A DNA stretch of 64,000 bases, taken from a virus. Below the pieces are notes generated by a model. The model was not told the DNA's origin and did no database searches. It worked only from the letters and a program-made list of their open reading frames with translations. Positions within the stretch are counted from its first letter, which is position 1; every line of letters starts with the position of its first letter. The stretch spans positions 1 to 64,000 of the IMG/VR virus record IMGVR_UViG_3300029258_004282; one strand, given 5' to 3'. The position numbers and the translations under genes were made by a program. Of this stretch, positions 52,930-61,641 are shown piece after piece.

Positions 52930-55588
52930 AAAGAAGTATCGGGGATATATTAAACAGCTAAAGGCTATTGGCAGAAATATTAAAACTGCAGCTTTTACCA
53001 GCCATAGTGGGGAAGAGCATGAAATCCTCAAAAGCGATATTGGGACTGTTGAATCGGCTCCTCTTTATATCATGAAAAATGGTAAAGCAGTTCGTCTTGG
53101 TACCTTCATGACAGATTTGCAAGATGCCGTCGCAAAAGCAAATCACCAACTCAACGAACCCTTTAAGTCTATATCTGAGGAAAATATTAAGGTTAGAAAG
53201 TTTAACCAACAAGAGTTAGCTCTATTGGAAAATGCTAGAAGATACCCCACCCTAGAAAAAGCCCTTAATCGGGAAGTTGATGCTCTAGTCCGAGTCAAAA
53301 GAAAGAAAGCAGGTAGGGAGCCTTCGGAACCAGTTACAGATAAGGAACGCGAATCTGCTAGAAAATTAGTTGTCAAAAGACTCCTGGATAGAACACATAA
53401 AACAGATTTTGCTAAGTATCTAAAAGAAACACTCAGCGGAATTATTGGAGACGACTTATCCAGTAAAGCCCGAAATGGTTTGGTTAAAATATTAGATGCT
53501 ACAGCATTGCCCATGTTCCAATTAAGCTCTAGCGGGGGGCACCAAGTAATTAGTGGAAAAGTTCCTACGGATTCCGGTGAGGTTGAAGTTAAGGTTACTA
53601 TGAGTAACGGAACTGGTTTGGACCTTGAGCGAAAAGCAGACATCCTTGGGGTTAATTTAGAACCAAAGGATGAAGAAAAAGAAGACCATATTAAAAATCT
53701 ATTACATGAGACTTTAGAGCATCTTCGGGTTAAAAGAATTGCTGGAAAATTGAACGATCTTCTTATTAAATTCGATGCTGCCGGAGTCAGTGAAACTGAC
53801 CCCATGATCCAAAACTTAAATAAAGAGATTGCGTTCTTAAATAAGCATGGTGGGGAATTATCAGCTCATAAGTTAAACGAACTGGCGGAAGAGATAGAGG
53901 ATTACCAGGAACTTCTTCTAGATGCGGGGACCGACGAAGAACCCGAGACTGATGCTTTTAAGGTTTTAGAAAAAAGAATTAATAATTTAGAAACGAATTA
54001 TAACGAACAACATCAAACAGAATATGTTGATATTAACAAGCATTTATTTAACTACCTTCAACATTTTGTCCGGGTAATTCAAGAGCATGGGATCGCCCCT
54101 GCTGGGCCAAAAACCTTACAAAAGCTTAGGGCCCTTACCAATATTCAATTCCAGCTTCCCAAGTCGGGAAATGCCAAATATAATATTTCCCATAATGTTC
54201 TATTAGATTGGGTTAAAACCCTCCTTAATGGTTTGGTTATTATGCAAAGAGGGGAAAAGGAAGAGGTAATTAACATTGTTAATCTCGAAGACTTTATTAG
54301 GTCTTGCCTGGTTTATAACACTGGGGGACGTTATGATGTAGAAAACTTGTCAAACATTCACCACGTAACAAAAACAACACGAGATCTTCCTGGAAAGAGA
54401 AAGCAGGGGCCACAAGCGGCACCTCGAGAATCCCAAGATTCAACCTTTATTCCGTTAGGTGGCATTAATGCCCTTTCTGCGGCACCCTCAAGGGTCACTC
54501 CCCTGACAGGAATTCCCGAGTCTGTTACAGAAGTCACGAATTACCAAGATATGTTAGATAACCTAGGCTTAAAGGATCACCAACTTCGGATTGATGATCC
54601 TAATTTAAGGAATCTTAATATATCTAATACTTCGGGGCACCCAAATATCGCAAAGGCTGGTATTACTAAGATGCCTATTGCTTCCTATGCTATCTTTAAG
54701 GACGACTTAGGCGACTATTTAGTCTGGAGAAAAGAGGGAAGCAATGTTTGGCATTCTGACCGCCCCAATTCCTATGAAATCGAGTTTCAAAAGAGAAAAT
54801 TAAAGAAAACTGAAAAGGGTGATTTTGCAGAAGAAGCCGGGAAAAGTGCAGAGTCCTGGGAATGTGAAGACTGTGGGATGCGACAAGCTCCACGGGATAT
54901 TATTCAATGTTCTTCTTGTGGTTTTAGAGAAAGCAAACAAAAGGCAGATAAATTATATGATGCTAAAACCCAAACATATATTTGCCCAGAGTGTAAGTCT
55001 GAGATGAAGGCATTGTTGGATTTAGATTGTGCCTCTTGTGGTGGGGATCTTGCTAAGAAGATGAATGTTGAGACGAGAGAGCCAAAGTTAAAAGAATTAG
55101 AATCCGGGGCGGTTAAAAAGATTAAAACTTTATATAAGTTTGATCTTGATAGAGACCTTCTCCAATTCTCTAAGGTTTTGGATGCAAAGAAAGAAGAGGG
55201 TGGAGATGCCCATGCGGCACATAATTTAACCCCAGATGAAATTAAAAAATACGTCACTGGGTCTTACAATATGCCGGGATCGGACAAAGCAAATATTTCT
55301 GGTCGGCACGGTGCCTTAGCAATGTTTATCTTCCGGTTTATTTATGAGGAAATGTTAGGAAAGGGCTATCATCACGATCTTAAAGTTATTAGGGAAGTTG
55401 ATGCCCCACCTCTAATGAGTGCCGCAACAGAGCTTACTAAGATTTTAGAAGACCTCTATAAGAAGGGGAAGAGCCATAGCACAGACGAACGTGCAATGAA
55501 AGCTTTTGATGCCCTAATGAAAGCTTATGGTGGTATCCCAGAAGAGGGAAAAATGGGAGAAACTGAAGAAACAGAGGAAGAAGAGTAA
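52919..55588 (+). CDS. Large protein with two zinc ribbons
   Basis: An 889-residue protein that I do not recognise as a family. It starts with tandem ATGs (52919 and 52922), with GGGAG at 52907-52911. Residues 1-110 are a small domain with APLYIMKNGKAVRLGTF. Residues 255-390 are charged and coiled-coil-like. Residues 530-640 include SYAIFKDDLGDYLVWRKEGS. Two zinc ribbons follow: C649/C652 with C664/C667, and C689/C692 with C704/C707. The last 60 residues are acidic (ending EETEEEE). It overlaps the GT4 gene by 11 bases and the next start by one base. A scaffolding or nucleic acid-binding role is possible. Nothing decides it. Confidence 0.65.
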   Translation: MMDKKKYRGYIKQLKAIGRNIKTAAFTSHSGEEHEILKSDIGTVESAPLYIMKNGKAVRLGTFMTDLQDAVAKANHQLNEPFKSISEENIKVRKFNQQELALLENARRYPTLEKALNREVDALVRVKRKKAGREPSEPVTDKERESARKLVVKRLLDRTHKTDFAKYLKETLSGIIGDDLSSKARNGLVKILDATALPMFQLSSSGGHQVISGKVPTDSGEVEVKVTMSNGTGLDLERKADILGVNLEPKDEEKEDHIKNLLHETLEHLRVKRIAGKLNDLLIKFDAAGVSETDPMIQNLNKEIAFLNKHGGELSAHKLNELAEEIEDYQELLLDAGTDEEPETDAFKVLEKRINNLETNYNEQHQTEYVDINKHLFNYLQHFVRVIQEHGIAPAGPKTLQKLRALTNIQFQLPKSGNAKYNISHNVLLDWVKTLLNGLVIMQRGEKEEVINIVNLEDFIRSCLVYNTGGRYDVENLSNIHHVTKTTRDLPGKRKQGPQAAPRESQDSTFIPLGGINALSAAPSRVTPLTGIPESVTEVTNYQDMLDNLGLKDHQLRIDDPNLRNLNISNTSGHPNIAKAGITKMPIASYAIFKDDLGDYLVWRKEGSNVWHSDRPNSYEIEFQKRKLKKTEKGDFAEEAGKSAESWECEDCGMRQAPRDIIQCSSCGFRESKQKADKLYDAKTQTYICPECKSEMKALLDLDCASCGGDLAKKMNVETREPKLKELESGAVKKIKTLYKFDLDRDLLQFSKVLDAKKEEGGDAHAAHNLTPDEIKKYVTGSYNMPGSDKANISGRHGALAMFIFRFIYEEMLGKGYHHDLKVIREVDAPPLMSAATELTKILEDLYKKGKSHSTDERAMKAFDALMKAYGGIPEEGKMGETEETEEEE

Positions 55589-56169
55589 TGAAAAGAGAAG
55601 CTTTGCAAGTCGACCCTTCTTCCTTGGGAGCGAGAAGAAGGGTCGACATCAGCGAACTCAAGTCAAAGTTCCGAGAAGCCGAAATAAGTCATGAGCTTGC
55701 TCTAGATTATGATGGCACCCACTATTCTGACGATAAAAGTTTATTTAGAAATATTATAACAGAATATAATTTAGGTAGCGGTGCCTATGGAGTTTATGAC
55801 CCTAAACATTCAATGAAGGTAAAAGAGGAACTGGCGAGTAAATTACAGTATAAAGAAAAGGACCTAGAGGAGTTAGGTCATAATGTCTTTGGGGTCAGCT
55901 TTGGTATTAATGTAAATCGAATTTTGCAGGAAGCAAAGAAACTGTATTCTGGGGATATTTGGAAGTTTTTCGCTATTATTTATATAGCCGAAACAATGAT
56001 CCATGAAGCTGCCCACGCAACCTATGGGGCTTCCGAACCCGAAGCAGAAAGGGAGGCGGCGGCTTTTAGGAGCTGGGCTTTAGAAGAAACAAGGGCAAAG
56101 AAAATTTTAAGTGCATTAAATATAAAAGATGTAGATCTTATCCAAGACCTGGAGAAAGGGTTAAACTAA
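55588..56169 (+). CDS. Putative HExxH zinc metallopeptidase
   Basis: A 193-residue protein. A hydrophobic helix (IYIAETMIHEAAHATYG) contains H139-E140-A-A-H143, the HExxH zinc site. It is followed seven residues later by E150 and further acidic residues at E152, E154 and E156, any of which could be the third zinc ligand of a gluzincin-type enzyme. The N-terminal 130 residues have no catalytic motif. There is no signal peptide. It is coupled by one-base overlaps on both sides. A perfect 14-bp inverted repeat (55609-55647) lies in its first codons. The substrate is unknown; processing of virion or host proteins is possible. The fold assignment needs a structure model. Confidence 0.6.
   Translation: MKREALQVDPSSLGARRRVDISELKSKFREAEISHELALDYDGTHYSDDKSLFRNIITEYNLGSGAYGVYDPKHSMKVKEELASKLQYKEKDLEELGHNVFGVSFGINVNRILQEAKKLYSGDIWKFFAIIYIAETMIHEAAHATYGASEPEAEREAAAFRSWALEETRAKKILSALNIKDVDLIQDLEKGLN
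55609..55647. repeat. Perfect 14-bp inverted repeat at the start of the HExxH gene
   Basis: GTCGACCCTTCTTC (55609-55622) pairs with GAAGAAGGGTCGAC (55634-55647) around an 11-base loop. It begins 21 bases after the ATG at 55588 and encodes residues 8 to 20 of the protein. It is coding sequence, so it is not an ordinary terminator, and there is no T tail. An RNA hairpin this close to the start could reduce or time ribosome loading; an operator or recombination site is an alternative. Confidence 0.75.
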
Positions 56170-56525
56170 TGACGATAGATCTTAAGTCTTCCTTACGGTT
56201 TTTGCATATAGATTCAACAGTAAAATATGATCATGTAAGTGAAATTCTATTTTTTAGTGCTATAGAAACAGACACGGATGGAAGGCCAGTAGCAGATCCA
56301 GCAAAGATGATGTTTCTTGCCCCTTCCCAAGTAAGGCATTTCGTTCACGAAGGTGATTGGTTAAAGATTTGGGATTTTTATAGAGAACAGGACCCCGACC
56401 CAGTTCTTAGTCGTCTTATTGGGGATGAAGATTCTAAACAAATCTACCCTACTTTAGGATATAAGGTCGATAAATATAACTACGAAACAGGAACATGGGA
56501 TTATGTTTATGAAAAGATTGGATAA
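56169..56525 (+). CDS. Hypothetical protein in the glycosyltransferase cassette
   Basis: A 118-residue acidic protein with mixed helix and strand. It has FLAPSQVRHFVHEGDWLKIW near the middle and ends with YKVDKYNYETGTWDYVYEKIG, an aromatic-rich segment. It starts with a one-base overlap with the previous gene and ends five bases before the GT2 gene. I do not recognise the family. It could be a small adaptor or structural protein carried with the enzymes. Confidence 0.55.
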   Translation: MTIDLKSSLRFLHIDSTVKYDHVSEILFFSAIETDTDGRPVADPAKMMFLAPSQVRHFVHEGDWLKIWDFYREQDPDPVLSRLIGDEDSKQIYPTLGYKVDKYNYETGTWDYVYEKIG

Positions 56526-56530
56526 TAGTT

Positions 56531-57292
56531 ATGGAAATCGGGCTAGGGATCATAACATACAATAGAAAAGATTGTCTAATACAATGTATTAACAGCATCC
56601 GTCAAACGGATGCTTTTTTATTATCAAAAATTATTGTGGCTGACGATGCTTCCACAGACGGGACTGCGGAGTGGTTAAAACAACAAAAAGATATAATTTC
56701 TATATTAGGAAGAAAAAATGTTGGAGTTGCAAGAAATTCAAACCGCGCTTTAAGTTTATTAAGAAATGTTGACTATGGTTTTTTAATTAACGATGATGTA
56801 AAATTTAATAAGCCTGGTTGGGTTCGCAAATACGTGAATGCAATGTTTAAATCCCCATACCACCATTTTGGTTTTATGGGCGGGCAGCTAGGAATTAATT
56901 TAGTTAAGGTTGAAACAATCAGGGGTGTAAAAATTTCTTTCCATAACCAAATGATGGGAAGTTTCCTTACTTTCACTAAAAAGATTTTAGAGCGAGTGGG
57001 GGGATTTAATGCTAACTATGGAAAATATGGGTTTGAACATTCAGAGTGGACAGAGAGAATTAGTTTAGCCGGGTTAGGTTACCCTTGCGACTTAAATAAC
57101 CAAACCCCAGAAAAAATAAAAATTATAGACATTGCAGAGAGCTTAGAATATATTTCTGATATTCCTTTTAATAGTGTTTACTCAGAGCCGCAGAAATTAG
57201 AATTATTACAGCAAGGACTAATTTTAAATAGCCAAGTTGTCAGAGATCGAAAAACTTTATACCAGCCTTTTATAACAGAAGAAAATGCGTAA
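56531..57292 (+). CDS. Glycosyltransferase, GT2-type
   Basis: A 253-residue GT-A enzyme. IGLGIITYNRKDCLIQCINS at the start and VADDASTDGT (residues 36-45) form the nucleotide-sugar site. The NDD at 87-89 sits at the position of the DXD metal-binding motif. GGFNANYGKYGFEHSEW (about 157-173) corresponds to the acceptor/catalytic region of GT2 enzymes. The last 80 residues are not diagnostic. It overlaps the following GT gene by eight bases. A terminator-like hairpin lies inside the coding sequence at 56594-56619. It probably acts with the two GT4-type neighbours to build a glycan on a virion protein or host surface molecule. That step is inference. Confidence 0.8.
   Translation: MEIGLGIITYNRKDCLIQCINSIRQTDAFLLSKIIVADDASTDGTAEWLKQQKDIISILGRKNVGVARNSNRALSLLRNVDYGFLINDDVKFNKPGWVRKYVNAMFKSPYHHFGFMGGQLGINLVKVETIRGVKISFHNQMMGSFLTFTKKILERVGGFNANYGKYGFEHSEWTERISLAGLGYPCDLNNQTPEKIKIIDIAESLEYISDIPFNSVYSEPQKLELLQQGLILNSQVVRDRKTLYQPFITEENA
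56594..56619 (+). terminator. Terminator-like hairpin inside the GT2 coding sequence
   Basis: AGCATCCGT (56594-56602), CAA loop, ACGGATGCT (56606-56614), with a TTTTTT run at 56614-56619. The 9-bp GC-containing stem, small loop and T tract fulfil the pattern of an intrinsic terminator. It lies about 60 bases after the GT2 ATG and is translated through (encoding SIRQTDAF). Ribosomes would normally prevent it from acting, so if real it would work as an attenuator or polarity element when translation is weak. Confidence 0.5.
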
Positions 57293-58895
57293 TAAGATAA
57301 TTTTTTATCAGGGGGACCCAGGGGGTTGCGGAGTTTTAAGAGTTGCCCAGCCAGCAAAATATTTGCAAAAGTTGGGTTACGATGTAAATGTAACTGCGTT
57401 GGAAACCCGTAATAGGATAGATCCTTCCACTGCTGTTTGTGTTTTCCAAAGAGACTATATTCAAGAGAATATAGTCGAGTATTGGAAATTTCTAAAGACC
57501 CAGGGAATAAAAATAGTTTACGACCTAGATGACGATATATTCAGTATCCCAAAAAACCATCCCGACTATACTTATTACCAAGACCCTGAGGTTAGAAGTA
57601 GGTTCGAGTTTTATCTACGGAATGCAGACGTTGTAACAGTTTCAACTCCTTTCTTAAAAAAGAGACTCGGCAACCTAAATAAAAACATAGAAGTTTTACC
57701 TAACTGTATTGATTTTGAGACTTGGCCTCGTAGGACAGAATCCATTCACAAAGATGTTCGAATTGGTTGGGCGGGCTCTCCAACTCATCATTATGACTTA
57801 ATGTTGATATTTCCCGCATTGAAGGCAATGATGAAAAAATATAATAATGTTCACTTATATTTTTTCGGTTATGCTCCACCAGAATTCTTAACTGAATTCA
57901 AGGACAAAATTATTTATATACACCCTGGGCATTATGGGTTTTACCAACTAAAGCTTTCACAGCTATGTTTTGATATCGGGATAATCTCAGTTGAAGATAA
58001 TAACTTAAATAGATCAAAAAGTAACGTTAAGTTCTTAGAATATGCTGCGCTGCAGATACCAACACTTGCTACAAATTTTGGTGCTTATGCAGATATAATT
58101 GTTGATGGTGAAACTGGTCTTTTAGCGAAGACAACCCAGGAATGGGAAAAGAAATTAAGATATTTAATTGATCATAAAGGAATTCGGGAAAAGATCGGGA
58201 AATCTGCGTTTGATTTTTGTTACCAGAACTATGGTATGCATAATTACGTTTACCAGTGGGAGAATGTTTATAAGGGGCTCTTAAGTGGAAATTTAGTTAA
58301 AATTCGCCAAGAAACCCCAACCGCCGAAACCCTAAATCAAGAAACTGGGTCGGAGGTTGCCATAATAGAACAAAGGGTTGATACCGAATTAGAGGAGGCC
58401 CAACTGTTCCACGATCAATACAACCTTTCAAAATTATTTACAAGGCAAAAAAGAATTTTATTAACAGATGCAGATTCTCTTTTTGGATTAAGCCTTTTAG
58501 AGAAAAGCAACCCAAGATCAGTTGAGGTTGTTTGTCCAGATAAAGAACAATATCAATCTTTTAAGACCCAATACTCGACAAAGGATATCTCTGGAATTAT
58601 TTACGATTTTAATAATAATAACGTACTTTTCCCAATTAATGATCCTTTTGATATAATTTTATCATTCAATACCTATACTAAATTAAAGGATAAGGGTAAG
58701 TTTTTAGGGCAATTACAGAAAGTCCTAAAGAGATTTGGGACACTAATTATTTCGGCAAAATTGCCAAATGAAGAAAAGTCCCAGTTTATTAAGAATGTGA
58801 AATATTTTTACAAGGTTAACGATGTAATTACCTTACAAGAAATTTTAAGGCCGTCATCAGAAAAGTTTACAGTAATCTTTGCTTCTAAATACTAA
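57285..58895 (+). CDS. GT4-type glycosyltransferase fused to a methyltransferase-like domain
   Basis: A 536-residue protein. Residues 1-340 are a GT4-type glycosyltransferase related to the gene at 51847: GDPGGCGVLRVAQPAKYL, IVYDLDDDIFSIP, VRIGWAGSPTHHYDL and DNNLNRSKSNVKFLEYAALQ. After a linker, residues about 388-536 have the pattern of a class I SAM methyltransferase: RILLTDADSLFGLSLLEKSN, VEVVCPDKEQ, DPFDIILSFNTYTKL and KRFGTLIISAKLPN. The usual Gly-rich GxGxG loop is not intact, so SAM binding is doubtful. It overlaps GT2 by eight bases and the M6-like gene by one. It may extend or cap a glycan. Confidence 0.7.
   Translation: MRNKIIFYQGDPGGCGVLRVAQPAKYLQKLGYDVNVTALETRNRIDPSTAVCVFQRDYIQENIVEYWKFLKTQGIKIVYDLDDDIFSIPKNHPDYTYYQDPEVRSRFEFYLRNADVVTVSTPFLKKRLGNLNKNIEVLPNCIDFETWPRRTESIHKDVRIGWAGSPTHHYDLMLIFPALKAMMKKYNNVHLYFFGYAPPEFLTEFKDKIIYIHPGHYGFYQLKLSQLCFDIGIISVEDNNLNRSKSNVKFLEYAALQIPTLATNFGAYADIIVDGETGLLAKTTQEWEKKLRYLIDHKGIREKIGKSAFDFCYQNYGMHNYVYQWENVYKGLLSGNLVKIRQETPTAETLNQETGSEVAIIEQRVDTELEEAQLFHDQYNLSKLFTRQKRILLTDADSLFGLSLLEKSNPRSVEVVCPDKEQYQSFKTQYSTKDISGIIYDFNNNNVLFPINDPFDIILSFNTYTKLKDKGKFLGQLQKVLKRFGTLIISAKLPNEEKSQFIKNVKYFYKVNDVITLQEILRPSSEKFTVIFASKY
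57453..57476. repeat. Perfect 10-bp inverted repeat in the GT4/methyltransferase gene
   Basis: GACTATATTC (57453-57462), AAGA loop, GAATATAGTC (57467-57476). It is about 170 bases into the coding sequence, AT-rich in the stem, without a T tract. It could be chance at this length. Confidence 0.5.
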
Positions 58896-61615
58896 TGTTT
58901 GTCTCAGGAACATATAAACTTCTAGGAATAAAAGTTCAATTCCAGGATATCAAGTTTGGGACAGGGCCTTTTCCAGCCCACGATCCTTACGTAACCACTC
59001 CTTGGGCAACTTTTCCGGATGCAACATCTTCTGGATATAATACATATCTTTACGAGAAGATGAAGAGTGCTACGGATTTTTGGGAAGATGCAAGCAAAGG
59101 ATCGTATTCGTTTAATTTATCTACAGGGGTAGGGTCGGGCTTTTCTCCAAACGTAATTCCAACAGTTTATACGGCATTACACGATATTCAAGCTTATGCT
59201 TCGGGCACATATGATTTATCTTCCGAAGTCTCCGGATATGCTATTTCGCAAGGTTACCCCTTGTATAATCCAACATCGGCGCCGAGTGGTTACCATGGTT
59301 ATGTTATTTTTACGTCTGCTTTATCCTATGATCAATTCAAATACATAGACCCAAGTTTTGATGAGAAATGGAGACTATTAAATTGGGCAAAACCTCCTAA
59401 AACTTATACCCTAGGAACAATTACAGTTCCGGGGGTGGAACAGGAAACTTTTAGATTAAATGGGAGCTTGACAAAACAACTTGGGAAAGCTTTAGGTTTT
59501 GACTACCTAGAAGCTTCCCCGAGAAACGTGATATCCGGAAGTTTTGGTGTTGGGTTTTTCGGGATTATGGGAAGTGGCGAATTTTTGGGGTTATCCCCTA
59601 ATGACGTCGTCCGTGGAAGAAACCCATCTTACCCAAGTGCTTTTACGCGCTCGCAGGGAGGATGGTATCCAATTACGGAGATATCCGAATCTACTTTTAA
59701 TGTTCGCCTCTATGACCCTAAGTCTTTTACAAGTGGGACTTTAGTAAAAATTTCTCACCCGACTAAATCTTATGAGTATTTCTTATTAGAGTATCGTCAA
59801 GCGATAGGCTACGACGCAGGGCTAGCTCCGGGGTTAACAACAACTACCCCAGGCAACACGGCACAAGGGTTACTCATTTGGCATATAGACGAGACGGCGC
59901 CTAACTTTACAAATATAACAAACTACCCCTATAGAAATAAAGTAGCTCTACAACAAAAAGATGGGTTTTACGAGATAGAGTTAAACGAAAATCGAGGTAA
60001 TAGCGAAGACCCATATCCAGGATCAATCGTAAAGATTTATTGGTACAATGATGCTACTGACCCATCTAGTAGCTGGTATAGCGGTGCTTCATATTTCAGT
60101 GTTTCTATCCCTCGTGATTTTAGTTATAACGATTATTTTGATATTGATATTGGGCTAGACCAGCCTATTAGCGTTTTATATACTGAAAATATAGATCTTT
60201 CAGATCGGCCAGGCTTTACAGGTTCGGGGTTTGATACCTCGGGTGCCCTTACTTCTGCAATTACAGATTGTTCCACTGGGCCTTGTATCTTGGGGTGCTT
60301 ATCTGGAAGTGGCGCACACACCGTGGTGGATTATCCTAATACTGTTGATTTTTATTTAGGAAACCCATCAAATTATAATTTAGTTGGGGTTGAATCAAAA
60401 AGTATTGTTAATACTATTCCCATTATGGATTCTTTCCAACCAAGTATTTACGATACAACAAGTGCCTCTGAGTGGATTGTTGCCTCAAATTCGTCCCTAA
60501 TCAAGAAATTTTCGTTTAATGACTTGGCTGCTGGGTTTACTGATTTAGATCTTATTTCGGGTGGGATTAATGCTTTTGCTGCAAATGATAATTTCTTATG
60601 GGCTGCACGAAATGCTAACTCGCCTTTAGGGTCTGCTGCCATTTCAATTTATAGAGGAAGCGGTAGCCTGCTTTCTAGAATTAATACCGGAACGTACCTA
60701 TGTGATTATTTATATGCAGATTTATTTAAAAATTCATCTGTGTGGGCAGCTTTGAGAAATACTCAAGCTCCCTACGATTCATTGCTTGCAAGATATAAAA
60801 CTGCTACTCAAACTTTCTCCTTAACTTTAGTTAGTGGTGGGGGAGTTTTAAGTGGCGCAATAACTTCCGGATTTAAGAATACCCTTTCTGGAAGTTTCTT
60901 TTTCGGCAATAGTTATATTAATAGGGGCATTACTCAGCACCCAATTTCTGGGACTTTATTCGCTGCCTACCAAGCAGGGTCCGGAAATAATTTAGTTTTT
61001 ACTCTTGACTCCTTTTCCCCAACGGTCGCATCTGGTTGGGAGCTAGGATCCGGGGCCTTAAAGGGGTTAGACCTAACTCATTACGCATCTGGTCTTTGTT
61101 TCGCTATAGCTTCTGATGTTTATAAGTATGATCTAAATGGAATTTTGGATCGAAATTATTATATAAGTGGTGGGCTAGCCTCGGGTTTGAATATTGATAG
61201 TAATAATTCTGCGTGGGTAATTAATGGGAATAATATTATTAATCTAGACCTTGATAGTGGGGGCATAGTTCAATTGGGAACAGGGGATACTTTGGCAGCC
61301 TGGGGGAATTTTATTCAAAAAGTTCATCCCATTATTTGTGCCGGAACTGAATTTAATATTCTTGCTTCCGGAATAGCTGGAACCCAGATTTTTACTTCTG
61401 GTGGGGTTACTTACGATGTAACTTTCCCAATATCAAGTTTTCATTCTTCGGCTTCTATTCAAGGACCCTTTTGGTTAGGAGAGGTGCCCATAACTGTTGC
61501 CCAAGAACAATTAAATGCTATAATTAGTGGTTGTCAATGCTATTTTAACGATACCCGGAACTTTATCTCCTTAAAATCCATTGCTCCCGCAAACTTAACC
61601 TGGAAAAACCCTTAA
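58895..61615 (+). CDS. M6 peptidase-like virion protein with replaced active-site motif
   Basis: A 906-residue protein. The start (YKLLGIKVQFQDIKFG ... DFWEDASKGSYSFNL) resembles M6/immune inhibitor A-type metallopeptidases. MGSGEF (225-230), the LLEYRQAIGYDAG segment and GLLIWHIDE (325-333), then VALQQKDGFYEIEL and DPYPG, also match the conserved pattern after the M6 catalytic helix. The helix that should carry HExxH reads G-S-L-T-K-Q-L-G-K-A-L-G-F (190-202), so the two His and the Glu are replaced by K194, Q195 and K198. Zinc catalysis is therefore unlikely. Residues about 430-906 are beta-rich and propeller-like. A binding or structural protein seems most likely. The start overlaps the previous stop by one base; no ribosome binding site is visible. 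Confidence 0.6.
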   Translation: MFVSGTYKLLGIKVQFQDIKFGTGPFPAHDPYVTTPWATFPDATSSGYNTYLYEKMKSATDFWEDASKGSYSFNLSTGVGSGFSPNVIPTVYTALHDIQAYASGTYDLSSEVSGYAISQGYPLYNPTSAPSGYHGYVIFTSALSYDQFKYIDPSFDEKWRLLNWAKPPKTYTLGTITVPGVEQETFRLNGSLTKQLGKALGFDYLEASPRNVISGSFGVGFFGIMGSGEFLGLSPNDVVRGRNPSYPSAFTRSQGGWYPITEISESTFNVRLYDPKSFTSGTLVKISHPTKSYEYFLLEYRQAIGYDAGLAPGLTTTTPGNTAQGLLIWHIDETAPNFTNITNYPYRNKVALQQKDGFYEIELNENRGNSEDPYPGSIVKIYWYNDATDPSSSWYSGASYFSVSIPRDFSYNDYFDIDIGLDQPISVLYTENIDLSDRPGFTGSGFDTSGALTSAITDCSTGPCILGCLSGSGAHTVVDYPNTVDFYLGNPSNYNLVGVESKSIVNTIPIMDSFQPSIYDTTSASEWIVASNSSLIKKFSFNDLAAGFTDLDLISGGINAFAANDNFLWAARNANSPLGSAAISIYRGSGSLLSRINTGTYLCDYLYADLFKNSSVWAALRNTQAPYDSLLARYKTATQTFSLTLVSGGGVLSGAITSGFKNTLSGSFFFGNSYINRGITQHPISGTLFAAYQAGSGNNLVFTLDSFSPTVASGWELGSGALKGLDLTHYASGLCFAIASDVYKYDLNGILDRNYYISGGLASGLNIDSNNSAWVINGNNIINLDLDSGGIVQLGTGDTLAAWGNFIQKVHPIICAGTEFNILASGIAGTQIFTSGGVTYDVTFPISSFHSSASIQGPFWLGEVPITVAQEQLNAIISGCQCYFNDTRNFISLKSIAPANLTWKNP

Positions 61616-61641
61616 TATACTTTTAATCATTAAATATAAAT

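Noticed and set aside
53143-53805. 220-codon open frame on the minus strand
   Set aside because: It lies wholly inside the 889-residue gene on the + strand. Its composition (Ser/Leu/Arg-rich) is that of an antisense shadow and no start signal is seen.
57453-57476. The 10-bp hairpin in the GT4/methyltransferase gene as a regulatory signal
   Set aside because: At this length in AT-rich DNA one or two such stems are expected in 64 kb. It is listed as a repeat only.
58895-61615. An active M6 metallopeptidase
   Set aside because: The HExxH helix reads K-Q-L-G-K, so the zinc ligands and catalytic Glu are missing.
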